Made by a program: the position numbers and the translations under genes
The notes under the pieces: model-generated
Databases searched by the model: none
Told to the model about the DNA's origin: nothing
What the model saw: the letters and a program-made list of their open reading frames with translations, nothing else
Shown: positions 1 to 8,078 of the stretch, piece by piece
Layout: the number at the start of each line of letters is the position of its first letter
Position numbering within the stretch: the stretch's first letter is position 1
Source: Paracoccus rhizosphaerae
GTDB taxonomy: Bacteria > Pseudomonadota > Alphaproteobacteria > Rhodobacterales > Rhodobacteraceae
Direction: 5' to 3'
Assembly (NCBI RefSeq): GCF_026162645.1
Contig: NZ_JAOTBE010000025.1
Span: forward strand, 1 to 50,458
Length of the DNA stretch: 50,458 nucleotides

Positions 1-1
1 G

Positions 2-136
2 CTCCCGCAATCAGTGCTGAAGGGGCAAACGCCCATCGACGCGCTCAGGGACTGGCAGAAACAAAGACCGGAGATCTTCAAGAAGCGGCCCTGCAATCAC
101 GTGGGATGTGACAGCTGGGCAAGTCTCAAGGCTTGA
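2..136 (+). mobile_element. IS481-type transposase, C-terminal tail (partial)
   Basis: The reading frame is open from the window edge to TGA at 134-136 and gives 44 residues. They contain TPIDALRDWQ and a basic, Cys-containing end (KKRPCNHVGCDSW). This resembles the C-terminus of IS481-family DDE transposases, where a TPxxALxxW-x-xxPxLF segment precedes a short end. The catalytic core lies outside the window, so activity cannot be judged. The family call is by recognition of this short segment only; other integrase-core (rve) transposases with similar tails are possible. Confidence 0.6.
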
Positions 137-230
137 CCAACGCGCGGCCAGAGTCGTTCCGGGGCTGCCCGTCTGGACGGATCAACGCTCGGTCGAACCC
201 TGGCCCTGTGACGGAGGGCCGACAGTCATC

Positions 231-249
231 CAACTTCTAATCTGACACA
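231..249. repeat. Possible right terminal inverted repeat of the IS481-type element
   Basis: Read on the minus strand this is TGTGTCAGATTAGAAGTTG. It lies 95 bp after the transposase stop and 12 bp before the stop codon of the response-regulator gene. IS481-type elements usually begin and end with TGT. The matching left end is outside the window, so this is an inference from sequence and spacing only. The stretch 137-230 holds no gene that I can see. Confidence 0.3.
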
Positions 250-261
250 TCGAAACCTTGT

Positions 262-624
262 TCACGCGTTGACAAGCGCTTGCAGCAGTTTCCTGGCCTC
301 GACCGGTTTCTTCAGGCTGACGACATCGTGGAACCGCGCAGGAATGGCCGAGTCGTCGTAGCCCGTCGTGAAGACGAACGGGATGTTGCGCTGCTGCAGC
401 AGATCGGCCGCTGGATAGGCCGCCTGGCCGCCCAGGTTGATGTCCAGGATGGCGCTGTCGATGGTCGTGCCGGCCTCGATGACGGCAAGCGCCTCGTCGA
501 GCCGGCCGACGGGACCGACAACGATCGCGCCATGATTGCGCAGCTTGTCGTGCAGATCCATCGCCACCAGATATTCGTCCTCGATGACAAGGACGTTGTG
601 GTTCTGCAGGAAGCTCTCAGTCAT
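262..624 (-). CDS. Single-domain response regulator (receiver only)
   Basis: A 120-residue stand-alone CheY-like receiver with no output domain. The acidic pair is E15/D16 in VIEDEY, the predicted phosphoacceptor is D61 in AILDINLGG, the switch Thr is T86/T87 and the conserved Lys-Pro is K106-P107. Its ATG lies inside the end of the upstream kinase gene (8-bp overlap, ATGACTGA), which implies translational coupling and makes that kinase its probable phosphodonor. Receivers of this type paired with HWE kinases act as phosphate relays or sinks or bind other proteins; the target cannot be read from the sequence. The gene ends 12 bp from the possible IS end at 249. Confidence 0.9.
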   Translation of the reverse strand: MTESFLQNHNVLVIEDEYLVAMDLHDKLRNHGAIVVGPVGRLDEALAVIEAGTTIDSAILDINLGGQAAYPAADLLQQRNIPFVFTTGYDDSAIPARFHDVVSLKKPVEARKLLQALVNA

Positions 625-3364
625 TCTTGCTTGTCTCGGTGGCAGTGGTGGCCGACACCGGCAGCGCGATCGTGCAATGAACGCCGTCCGGAGTCAGGGC
701 ATAGGTGGTCTCGGCCCTCAGCTGATAGGGCAGTGCCCGCTCGATCAGTTCGCGGCCCTGCCCCGATCCGGCAGGCGCGGTGCCATCGGGCGGCATCTCG
801 ACCCCGCTTTCGCGCCAGTCGATGTGCAGCCACGGTTTGTCGTCAGGCCTCGATGCATCAACCGTCCACGAGATCGTCAGATGCGCGGCGGGCTGCCCGA
901 GCGCGCCGTATTTTACGGCGTTGGTGGCCAACTCGTGCAGCGCCATGGCAAGCGTCTGCACGGTCGACGATCGCAGGCGGATGCCCGCGGGGCCGCTGAT
1001 GGTGACACGGTCCTGGCCCCCGTCCATCGCCGAAAGCTCGGTCCGGACAAGCTCGTCGAAGGTGACGCGATCGGTCTCGGTCGTCAGTCGCGACAGCAGG
1101 CCCTGAACGCGCGCCAGCGCCTTGAGCCGGTCAGCGAAGCGGCTTTGGAAATGTTCCAGATCCCGGCTTGTGCGGGCCGTCATGTCGGACAGGACCAGGG
1201 CGACGGTGATCAGGTTGCGGGTCCGGTGCTGAAGCTCGGCCACCAGGACGCCCTGACGATCGTGCATCTCTCGCAGATCCTGCACATCGGTCGAGGTCCC
1301 CAGCCATTCGACGACGGAACCGGCCTCGTCCTGGACGGGCGTGGCACGGGTCTGGAACCAGCGATAATGCCCCGTGATTGCCTCGCGGAGGCGATAGTCC
1401 GCCTCGAACCCCTCCGAGGAGCTTGCCCGTTCCCAAGCGGCACGGGCGCCCGCGCGGTCGTCGGGGTGGACCGGGTCCAGCCAGCCCCAGTCGTGGCTGT
1501 CCGCATCGGACTGCCCGGTAAACGCGGTCCATTGCGGGCTGGCCCAGGTCCAGCGGCCACAGATGTGCGCCCGCCAGACCAGCTGCGGGATGCCCTCGGC
1601 TAGCGTCTGGAACCGGCGTTCGCTTTTGCGCAGGCGGGATTGGGCGACCTCTTCCTGCAGGCGCAGGACCTCCTGCTGGGCGGCCTTCCATTCGGTGATG
1701 TCATTCGTCGTCGTCGCCACGCCATCGCCCAGCCTGACGACCGATTGCAGGAACCAGCCGTCGAACTGCTCGTGGGTATAGTGGCGCTCGGCCTGTTCCG
1801 GCTCGCCCGTCTCAGTGACCCGCCTGAAGGCATCAAAGATGCCGGCCGGCACCACGCCGGGGTTGCGGTCCAGCAGGCTCTCACCCTCGACATCGCCGAA
1901 GATCTGCCTTGACGCGGGATTGACCAGCACCCATCGGAAATCGACGATTTCGCCCGCCGCATCCCGAATCGCCCGGAACAGCTGGATCATATCGGTCGAG
2001 TTGTTGATCGTGGCCTCCAGCAGATCGCGGCTGGCCTTCAATTCGGCCGTGCGTTCCCGGACCTGCCGCTCGAGGGCCGAGCGATAGCGTTCGTCCGCTT
2101 CGCGCAGCCGCTCCTCGGCCGCCTTGCGCTCTGTGATGTCGCGCCAAAAGACGGCGAGGCCCTCGGGCACGGGATAGGCGCGCATGTCCAGCCAGCGCTT
2201 CGTCCCGTCTTTCCAGGTGTAGAGATGCTCGAGCGATGCCGACCGACGCTCGGCCATCGCCCGCCTCAGAAGGCGGCCAACCTTGGTATCCCCGCTTCCC
2301 GGAAAGACCTCCCAATGGCTGCGCCCCAGGAACTCCTCAGGTGCGCGGCCTTCAAACTGCTGAGCCGCCTTGTTGAAGGCCAGGATGCGAAAATCGTGGT
2401 CCATCAGGCCGAAGGCCTCGTCCATGCCGTTCAGCACGTTCTTCAGACGCGTCTCGCTTCGGCCGAGTTGCTCCTGCGCCGCCTGCTGCGCGGTGACGTC
2501 CCTTGCAGCACCCAGCCATTCGACGATGTCGCCATTCCCGTCCAGGATCGGCGCCGCGCGCGATCGGGTCCAGCCGATGCTGCCGTCTGCCTGGCGAACG
2601 CGGTGCTGAAGGTCGAACATGCTCTTGTTGCTGATCGCCGCCGAAATGGCCGCCGCGACCTCGGCCCGGTCCTCGGGTTCGATATATTGCTCCATCCAGC
2701 CATAGGCGGGTTCGGGCGTGTCCTCCAGAAACCCCTGACCGTGAAGCCTGCGCATCTCCGTCCAATCCGGGCTCATGCGATAGACCACGTCCGAGGATGC
2801 CGTCACGAAGGCCCTATAGCGGCTCTCGCTTTGCCGCAGGGCCGAGACCTTGAGGATGCGGTCGACGATGGGTCCCAGGATGGTGGCATAGGTGCGCAGG
2901 AATTCGACGTCGTCCTGGTCGAAGTCGCGCGGCTCCGACGCATCGACCTGCAACAGGCCGAACGCGCGCCCTCCCGGCAGAAGGACCGGCACGTTGGCCA
3001 GCGCCCTGACGCCCGCGTCCTTCATGAAGCCCGGCACGTCAAAGCGCCCGTCCTGCGTGACATCGTTGCTGATCACCGGCCGCCGTTCCCTGATCGAGAA
3101 ACTCTCGGAGGAACGCTCGTTCATCGAGATGCGGGCCTTGCCCACGATGTCCGATGCCCAGCCCGTCCCCGCCCGCAGCAGCAACGTGCTGCCACCCTCC
3201 TCGATCTGAAGCACCTTGGCCCTGCCGGTTTCCATGGCGTCGGCCACCAGCTTGCAGGCCTGCGTCAGGATCTCGTCCAGATCCTCGGACTGCAAGGCGA
3301 AATCGCCGAAATCCGCCAGAACCTTCTGTCGGCGCAAGAGCGCCGTTTCTCGATTAGCCGTCAT
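617..3364 (-). CDS. GAF/multi-PAS sensor histidine kinase, HWE family
   Basis: A 915-residue protein from the ATG at 3364 (MTANRE); the frame is open 20 codons further to 3424, but the GAF domain follows naturally from the shorter start. Order: GAF (about 20-170), four PAS modules (about 180-300, 300-425, 445-570, 570-700; three are followed by DVT/DIT-type linkers), then a C-terminal kinase core. The core is HWE-type: phosphoacceptor His in ELQHRTRN, N-box ALHELATNAVKYGAL, and the WRE triplet in IDWRESG. There is no membrane segment, so it should be cytoplasmic, sensing a diffusible ligand or redox/light cofactor. No Cys typical of LOV photochemistry (NCRFLQ motif) is present. HWE kinases often feed the alphaproteobacterial general stress response or a small receiver; the receiver gene overlapping its 3' end is the obvious partner. 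No PhyR/NepR/EcfG gene is in the window. Confidence 0.88.
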   Translation of the reverse strand: MTANRETALLRRQKVLADFGDFALQSEDLDEILTQACKLVADAMETGRAKVLQIEEGGSTLLLRAGTGWASDIVGKARISMNERSSESFSIRERRPVISNDVTQDGRFDVPGFMKDAGVRALANVPVLLPGGRAFGLLQVDASEPRDFDQDDVEFLRTYATILGPIVDRILKVSALRQSESRYRAFVTASSDVVYRMSPDWTEMRRLHGQGFLEDTPEPAYGWMEQYIEPEDRAEVAAAISAAISNKSMFDLQHRVRQADGSIGWTRSRAAPILDGNGDIVEWLGAARDVTAQQAAQEQLGRSETRLKNVLNGMDEAFGLMDHDFRILAFNKAAQQFEGRAPEEFLGRSHWEVFPGSGDTKVGRLLRRAMAERRSASLEHLYTWKDGTKRWLDMRAYPVPEGLAVFWRDITERKAAEERLREADERYRSALERQVRERTAELKASRDLLEATINNSTDMIQLFRAIRDAAGEIVDFRWVLVNPASRQIFGDVEGESLLDRNPGVVPAGIFDAFRRVTETGEPEQAERHYTHEQFDGWFLQSVVRLGDGVATTTNDITEWKAAQQEVLRLQEEVAQSRLRKSERRFQTLAEGIPQLVWRAHICGRWTWASPQWTAFTGQSDADSHDWGWLDPVHPDDRAGARAAWERASSSEGFEADYRLREAITGHYRWFQTRATPVQDEAGSVVEWLGTSTDVQDLREMHDRQGVLVAELQHRTRNLITVALVLSDMTARTSRDLEHFQSRFADRLKALARVQGLLSRLTTETDRVTFDELVRTELSAMDGGQDRVTISGPAGIRLRSSTVQTLAMALHELATNAVKYGALGQPAAHLTISWTVDASRPDDKPWLHIDWRESGVEMPPDGTAPAGSGQGRELIERALPYQLRAETTYALTPDGVHCTIALPVSATTATETSKND

Positions 3365-3757
3365 GACAACCCCGCCTTGCCGGATGAAGTCTCGAAAGGG
3401 GTGCATTGCCGCGTCATGTCCCACCAGCTCTGGCAGTCCTGTCTTGCGGCAAGTTTCCCGCCGGTAACAGCCTCAAGTCGCACAAGACGCCTGCCGGTCG
3501 CCTGCATCCCGCGCAATCCGCGATCGCCCCGACGGCGGCTCTTGGCATCAGAAACCACAGCCCGCCCATATGAGCTGTGGCCAAGAGCGGGCGGTTCAGG
3601 GTTTGAACAAACAGTCTGACAACGGCACCTCGTGGCAGCTCTCGGATGAGAGCTGCTTAACACTCAGGCGGCGCCTTTGTTTCGGATGCGTTGAAAAACA
3701 CTGTTCCTTGATAGTTCGTACGCTGATCCACGTCCTTGAGACAGAAAGGCGACGGCC
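3365..3757. other. Gene-free stretch upstream of the HWE kinase
   Basis: I see no convincing gene on either strand. The open frames here lack recognisable motifs and have codon use unlike the neighbouring genes. The kinase promoter should lie near 3365-3480. From about 3690 (GTTGAAAAACACTG) the sequence may already be the outer end of the IS1182-type element described next. Confidence 0.5.
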
Positions 3758-3819
3758 GTGATGGGACCGCGGCAAGTTTCACAAGAGAAACTGTTCTACG
3801 AGTTCTCGTTGAAGACCAT
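3758..3819 (+). pseudogene. IS1182-type transposase remnant, N-terminus, frameshifted
   Basis: Starting at GTG 3758 the frame reads VMGPRQVSQEKLFYEFSL, which closely matches the start of IS1182-family transposases (MGPRQ...LFYEFSLEDHVP). One base is missing at about 3809-3811: the expected continuation EDH is read from 3811-3819 in the next frame (GAA GAC CAT). Similarity fades beyond about 3830, so the element is both frameshifted and truncated and must be inactive. An upstream ACAGAAAGG (3741-3749) could have been its ribosome-binding site. The family assignment is by recognition of this short N-terminal block. Confidence 0.6.
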
Positions 3820-4312
3820 GCTGCCCCCTGCGGGCCACGGACAGTTTGGCCTCACTCTCGACAGCGCGACCCGTCGTCACCGTCCCCCTGGCCCCGCGCG
3901 ATGTTGGCACTTCAGGCCAAGCCAGTTGAGCTTCCCGGTGTACCGCATTGTATGCCTTTGGATGGGGCCATCTGGTCGCGCCTCCATCAAGCCGTTCTGC
4001 AGCATCGGGCAGTAGCCTGTCGTGCTCGTCAGGGGGTCCCAAGTCGTCCCGCAGTTCCGGGAATATCCCACAGGACGCTTCCAAGCGTCGGGACATCAAG
4101 CGCAAACGCGTTCATCGGAAGAAGACGCTGCACCCATCGTGCCAGATCGCCATATGGGCGAGAACACATGCTCCAGCAGTCTTGCCCAGTCACGGATAAC
4201 CTACGCGATCTTATGATGTCTTGACGGCGGTTGCGATATGGCATGCCGACACCGGCCACTGAAGAGCCCCGTGAAGACACGAGACCGCAGACGCAATTTG
4301 CGAAAGTTTCGG
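3820..4312. other. Gene-free stretch between the IS1182 scar and tRNA-Met
   Basis: Several overlapping open frames exist on both strands, up to 162 codons, but none has a recognisable domain, good start signal or alphaproteobacterial codon pattern. It looks like decayed accessory DNA. I found no second copy of the tRNA 3' end here that would mark an attachment site. Confidence 0.45.
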
Positions 4313-4389
4313 TGGTAGCGGAGGAGGGACTTGAACCCCCGACACGCGGATTATGATTCCGCTGCTCTAACCAACTGAGCTACTCCGCC
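4313..4389 (-). tRNA. tRNA-Met (anticodon CAU)
   Basis: The minus strand folds as a 77-nt cloverleaf with the CCA encoded: acceptor GGCGGAG/CTCCGCT (first pair G-T), D-arm AGCTCAGTTGGTTAGAGC, anticodon stem GCGGA/TCCGC closing the loop ATCATAA, and T-arm GGGGGTTCAAGTCCC. The CAT anticodon plus a paired first position suggests elongator Met rather than initiator. A CAU anticodon modified to lysidine (tRNA-Ile2) cannot be fully excluded by eye, but the body looks like tRNA-Met. Its 3' end faces the IS-scarred gap. Confidence 0.9.
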
Positions 4390-4537
4390 ACGAGTAGGCG
4401 GCGTGTAAGCGAACAGGTCGGGGGCGTCAAGCGCTTTTCGTGGAATTTCTCGGCTTCGTCTCGAATGGCCTATGCAGAAGCGGTGCCCGGGAGGAAATCA
4501 GGCCCCCTGGCGTGTTCACGAACCGCCACCGGGGGGT

Positions 4538-4560
4538 GCGGGGGGCGGGAAGCCCCCCGC
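4538..4560 (-). terminator. gltX: GC-rich hairpin downstream of gltX
   Basis: A perfect 9-bp stem (4538-4546 with 4552-4560) around a 5-nt loop lies 15 bp past the gltX stop. No T-run follows on the minus strand, so it may only pause polymerase or protect the 3' end, or may need Rho. Confidence 0.4.
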
Positions 4561-4575
4561 CGTCGCGGGACGCAA

Positions 4576-5898
4576 TCAGCCGCGCGCCTTCACGACCTGC
4601 AGCAGCGGCATCACGTCCGACATGTCTGGCCCGTGCCCCTGACCGGTCACGGCCTTGCGCAGCGGCATGAACAGGCCCTTGCCCTTGCGGCCCGTAGCCT
4701 CCTTGACCTTGGCAGTCCACTCGCCCCAGGTCGCATCCGTATAGGGCGGCGGCGGCAGCATGGTCATGGCCTCGGCGATAAAGTCGGCATCCTCGGGGTC
4801 GATCTGCGGCTCGGCGCCTTCGCTGAAGATGCGCCACCAGCCTTCAAGGTCGTCAAGCCGCGTGATGTTCTGCGACGCGACGCGCCAGAAGCGTTCGGCC
4901 TGGTCCTCTGGCACGCCAAGCGCCAGGATGCGGTCCCGTACGGCCGACAGCGGCAGGGCCTGGTTCCGCTCGCGAGTCAGGGGCCACAGGTCCTCGGCGT
5001 CGAACTTGGTGGGCGATGCGCCGAACTGGCTCAGATCGAAGGCCGCCGCCAGTTCGTCCAGAGACGCCAGTTCCACCGGCACGCCCGACCCCAGCCGCGC
5101 CATCAGGCTGATCAGCGCCTCAGGGGCCACGCCGTTCTCGCGCAGGTCCTTCAGCGACAGCGCGCCGATGCGCTTGGACAGTTCCTCGCCCTTGGCGCCC
5201 GTCAGCAGCGAATGGTGCGCGAAGGACGGCGGCGTGCCGCCGATGGCCTTGATGATCTGGATCTGCGTCGCCGTATTGGTGACGTGGTCGGACCCGCGCA
5301 CGATGTCCGTGACCCCCATGTCCGTGTCGTCCACGCTGCTGGCGAAGGTATAGAGCACCTGCCCGTCCGCGCGGATCAGCACCGGGTCGCTGACCGAGGC
5401 CGCGTCGATCGAGATGTCGCCCAGGATGCCGTCAGTCCATTCGATCCGCTCCTGCTCCAGCAGGAAGCGCCAGTAACCCTCGCGCCCCTCGGCGCGCAGG
5501 CGGTCGCGGTCGGCGTCCGACAGGTGCAGGCCGGTGCGGTCGTAGACCGGCGGCTTGCCCATGTTCAGCTGCTTCTTGCGCTTCAGGTCCAATTCGGTCG
5601 GTGTCTCGAAGACCTCATACAGACGCCCCGACGCCTTCAGCGCCTCGGCCTCGGCCCGGTAACGGTCCAGGCGCAGCGACTGGCGCTCCTCTCGGTCCCA
5701 GTGGAGGCCGAGCCAGTCCAGGTCGCGCTTGATGCCGTCAACATATTCCTGCTTGCTGCGCTCCTGATCGGTGTCGTCGAGCCGCAGGATAAAGGTCCCG
5801 CCGGCCTTGCGGGCGATCAGATAGTTGAACAGCGCGGTGCGCAGGTTGCCCACATGGATATGGCCGGTGGGCGAAGGCGCGAAACGGGTGATGGTCAT
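4576..5898 (-). CDS. gltX: Glutamyl-tRNA synthetase (short, alphaproteobacterial type)
   Basis: Charges tRNA with glutamate in the cytoplasm. The 440-residue protein starts at ATG 5898 (MTITRFAPSPTG), where class I synthetase homology begins; the frame stays open another 145 codons upstream without similarity. The HIGH signature is HIHVG at 13-17 and the KMSKS-type loop is LSKR at 240-243. Many alphaproteobacteria carry two GltX proteins, and this shorter form is one of them; the partner is not in this window. Since such species make Gln-tRNA through GatCAB, one enzyme is usually non-discriminating for tRNA-Gln. Which role this copy has cannot be decided here. A possible Shine-Dalgarno sequence (GGAGAAG) precedes the ATG. 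Confidence 0.95.
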   Translation of the reverse strand: MTITRFAPSPTGHIHVGNLRTALFNYLIARKAGGTFILRLDDTDQERSKQEYVDGIKRDLDWLGLHWDREERQSLRLDRYRAEAEALKASGRLYEVFETPTELDLKRKKQLNMGKPPVYDRTGLHLSDADRDRLRAEGREGYWRFLLEQERIEWTDGILGDISIDAASVSDPVLIRADGQVLYTFASSVDDTDMGVTDIVRGSDHVTNTATQIQIIKAIGGTPPSFAHHSLLTGAKGEELSKRIGALSLKDLRENGVAPEALISLMARLGSGVPVELASLDELAAAFDLSQFGASPTKFDAEDLWPLTRERNQALPLSAVRDRILALGVPEDQAERFWRVASQNITRLDDLEGWWRIFSEGAEPQIDPEDADFIAEAMTMLPPPPYTDATWGEWTAKVKEATGRKGKGLFMPLRKAVTGQGHGPDMSDVMPLLQVVKARG

Positions 5899-5976
5899 GG
5901 GCTTCTCCTGTTGCAGTTGCTCTTTCACAGCCAGGCATTTTTGTCCATATCGGGGGCATGAACGCAGGAGGCGGGA

Positions 5977-6384
5977 ATGAGTGATTGGGATGGGCGCAAG
6001 GCCCCCGATGCGGCCGAGATCGAGGCCATGGCCCGCACCGCGATGGACGGATTGCCGCCCGAATTCCGCGAGGCCGCCGCCCGGGTCGCCCTTCGCGTGG
6101 CCGAGTTCGCGCCCGAAGACATGCTGGACGAACTGCAGATCGACGACCCGTTCGAGCTGACCGGCCTCTATGACGGGATCCCGATGACCGAGAAGTCGGT
6201 CTCGGACCAGCCGGGGGGGCCCGACACGATCTGGCTGTTCCGCCGGCCGATCCTTGACGAATGGGCGTCGCGCGGCGACGTGACCCTTGGCGATCTGGTC
6301 GTCCACATCGTCACGCACGAGATGGCCCACCACTTCGGCTGGTCTGACGACGACATCGCCACAATCGACCGCTGGTGGGAATGA
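5977..6384 (+). CDS. Metallopeptidase (zincin) family protein
   Basis: A 135-residue protein of the small bacterial zincin-like family (formerly DUF1025). The zinc motif is HEMAH at residues 114-118, followed by HFGWSDDD, typical of the family; the third ligand is not obvious. There is no signal peptide, so it is cytoplasmic. Substrates of this family are unknown. The ATG at 5977 is preceded by AGGAGGCGGGA (5965-5975), a strong ribosome-binding site. It is divergent from gltX with 78 bp between the starts, and its TGA overlaps the ATG of the PfkB kinase gene (ATGA), so the two are probably co-translated. Confidence 0.88.
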   Translation: MSDWDGRKAPDAAEIEAMARTAMDGLPPEFREAAARVALRVAEFAPEDMLDELQIDDPFELTGLYDGIPMTEKSVSDQPGGPDTIWLFRRPILDEWASRGDVTLGDLVVHIVTHEMAHHFGWSDDDIATIDRWWE

Positions 6385-7334
6385 GCGGCCAGGCCCCCAT
6401 CCTGACGGTGACGCTGAACCCGGCGCTGGACGTCTCGACCGCCGCCGATGCCGTCGTCCCGGACCTGAAGCTGCGCTGCGACAAGCCGCGGCTGGACCCG
6501 GGCGGCGGCGGCATCAACGTCAGCCGCGCGATCAAGGTGATCGGCGGGCAGTCATCGGCGATGGTGGCGCTTGGCGGCCCGACCGGGACGCGGCTGGCGG
6601 ACATGCTGAAATCCGCCGGCTTGCAGGTACTGCGCCTGACGGCCCCAGGCGAGACCCGCCAGTCGTTGGCGGTGACCGATCGCGCGACCGGCGGGCAGTT
6701 CCGCTTCGTCATGCCGGGGCCGGAATGGCACACTGCGCAGGTGGCCACCGCCATCGCCGCCATCGCCGAGGCCGCGCTGGCCGGGGGCTGGGTGGTGATC
6801 TCGGGGTCGAACCCGCCGGGCGTCGCGGCCGGGTTTGAACAGATGCTGACCGTGCGGCTCAAGGACGGGCGGGCACGGCTCTTGGTCGATACCTCGGGCG
6901 ATGCGCTGCGGGCGATGGCGGGGTCGTCGATCCCGGTCGACGTGCTGCGCATGGACAGCCACGAGGCGGAGGGGCTGGCCGGGCGCCCCCTGCCCCTTCG
7001 CAGCGACAGCGCAGCGTTTGCGGCTAACCTGGTCCGCAACGGCGCGGCGCGGTCGGTGATCGTCGCGCGCGGGGCGGATGGGTCGGTCATCGCCGGTCCC
7101 GACGTCGCCTGGCACGCCGCGGCGGCGCCGGTCAACGTGGTCAGCGCCGTGGGCGCGGGCGACAGCTTCGTCGCCGGGTTCGTTCTGGCTATGGCCCGCG
7201 ACTGGCCCGTGCAGGAGGCGCTCGCACTGGGCGCCGCGGCGGCCTCGGCTGCCGTGATGACGCCCGCGACTGAACTCTGCCACGCCGACGACGTGCGGCA
7301 TTTCTATTCGCAGCGCGTCGTGACCCGCCTTTGA
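6381..7334 (+). CDS. pfkB: PfkB-family hexose kinase (1-phosphofructokinase/6-phosphofructokinase-2-like)
   Basis: A 317-residue ribokinase-fold sugar kinase. The opening TLNPALD is characteristic of the hexose-phosphate kinase subgroup (FruK, LacC, PfkB). The glycine-rich PfkB signature 1 is GGGGINVSRA at 41-50, and signature 2 with the catalytic base is VGAGDSF, D261. It phosphorylates fructose-1-P, fructose-6-P or tagatose-6-P; no neighbouring transporter or PTS gene tells which. The start is ATG 6381, overlapping the zincin stop by 4 bp; a GTG two codons earlier is also in frame. Confidence 0.9.
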   Translation: MSGQAPILTVTLNPALDVSTAADAVVPDLKLRCDKPRLDPGGGGINVSRAIKVIGGQSSAMVALGGPTGTRLADMLKSAGLQVLRLTAPGETRQSLAVTDRATGGQFRFVMPGPEWHTAQVATAIAAIAEAALAGGWVVISGSNPPGVAAGFEQMLTVRLKDGRARLLVDTSGDALRAMAGSSIPVDVLRMDSHEAEGLAGRPLPLRSDSAAFAANLVRNGAARSVIVARGADGSVIAGPDVAWHAAAAPVNVVSAVGAGDSFVAGFVLAMARDWPVQEALALGAAAASAAVMTPATELCHADDVRHFYSQRVVTRL

Positions 7335-7345
7335 CCAACAAAAGA

Positions 7346-7366
7346 GGCCGCCCCCGAAGGGCGGCC
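7346..7366 (-). terminator. Terminator between pfkB and the DUF6280-type gene
   Basis: An 8-bp GC stem (7346-7353 with 7359-7366) with loop CCGAA. On the minus strand it is followed by TCTTTTGTTGG, so it best terminates the minus-strand gene; the stem could also act on pfkB transcripts. Confidence 0.65.
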
Positions 7367-7392
7367 CTAAGGGTTCGTCGATGCGCGGAAGG

Positions 7393-7719
7393 TCAGGCCG
7401 CCTCGGCCTCCTCGGCCTCGGCCGCCATGCGACGCTCGCTCTCTTCGCGCGACAGCGCGACCGAGGTGCGCACACCTTTCGACACAAATTCCATCAGACC
7501 CTTCACGACACGCTCGTTCGGGTCGATGCCCGCGCAGGACAGCACCTCGCGACCATCGCGCGAACGCGCCCACCGGGCAATCTGTTCGGGGCCATTGCCG
7601 TATTTCTTGTCATCCGCAATGGCATCATCAAGCGCTGCCAGCACAACGGCTGCAAACAGCTTGCGGGCCCGCTGGCCCTGTTCGAAATTGAAGGCCGAGC
7701 CGTCAACAAAATCGCGCAT
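7393..7719 (-). CDS. Small conserved protein, DUF6280-type
   Basis: A 108-residue soluble protein starting MRDFVDGSAFNFEQGQRARK. It is rich in charged helices and ends in an Ala/Glu tail (EAEEAEAA). I recognise it as the small conserved Rhodobacterales protein annotated DUF6280; no function is known to me. The start at ATG 7719 is chosen because conservation, as I recall it, begins at MRDF; the frame opens 15 codons earlier. It is divergent from efp across a 359-bp spacer. Confidence 0.75.
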   Translation of the reverse strand: MRDFVDGSAFNFEQGQRARKLFAAVVLAALDDAIADDKKYGNGPEQIARWARSRDGREVLSCAGIDPNERVVKGLMEFVSKGVRTSVALSREESERRMAAEAEEAEAA

Positions 7720-8078
7720 CTTGTTTCGTCCACTTCTTGCGGTCCCATCGCGCGACAGGACCATGGGGGGAGACTTGACGTTTCCCCTGTTTCTTGAATT
7801 CCGTTTCTCCGACGGTGCCGCTTGGCTTAGCCTTTTGCGCCGCCGATTCGGTATCCCCTCTGCCGCATGCCTGCCATGCTATACATGCATGACGTGAAAA
7901 TTTGGGAAATTTCGGCCCAAATCCGGCGCGTCAACGATGTCTTGCCATGGATGGCGCCTTGACAACGCCGCAGATCCGTTCTGGTTGCCTGATGCTGCAG
8001 GCCTCGATATAGGGGGCCGATCCTGCCGTTCAAACCCCCGGACGGCCCGAATTCCCGCAAACTCACGAGAAGCGATCC
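7720..8078. other. Spacer with divergent promoters for DUF6280-type gene and efp
   Basis: No gene is visible in these 359 bp. The right part holds a promoter candidate for efp (separate entry) and an isolated TTGACA at 7959-7964 without a good -10 box at 16-18 bp. The middle is locally AT-richer (about 7885-7912). The promoter of the minus-strand gene is not obvious. Confidence 0.5.
7985..8013 (+). promoter_or_regulatory. efp: Candidate sigma-70 promoter of efp
   Basis: TTGCCT (7985-7990) and TATAGG (8008-8013) are 17 bp apart, 65 bp before the efp ATG. The same TTGC-N17-TATA layout is found before the peroxiredoxin, the second L,D-transpeptidase and rimP genes. Confidence 0.45.

Noticed and set aside
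3736..4224. 162-codon frame in the gap before tRNA-Met
   Set aside because: It begins in the frame exposed by the IS1182 frameshift and continues as Arg/Ser/Pro/His-rich sequence with no domain; no credible gene.
4313..4335. Attachment-site repeat of the tRNA-Met 3' end
   Set aside because: I looked for a second copy of the tRNA 3' end in the gap to its left and saw none.
4465..5961. 498-codon plus-strand frame over gltX
   Set aside because: Composed of repetitive Arg/Gln/Val/Leu typical of the reverse of a coding strand; gltX is unambiguous.
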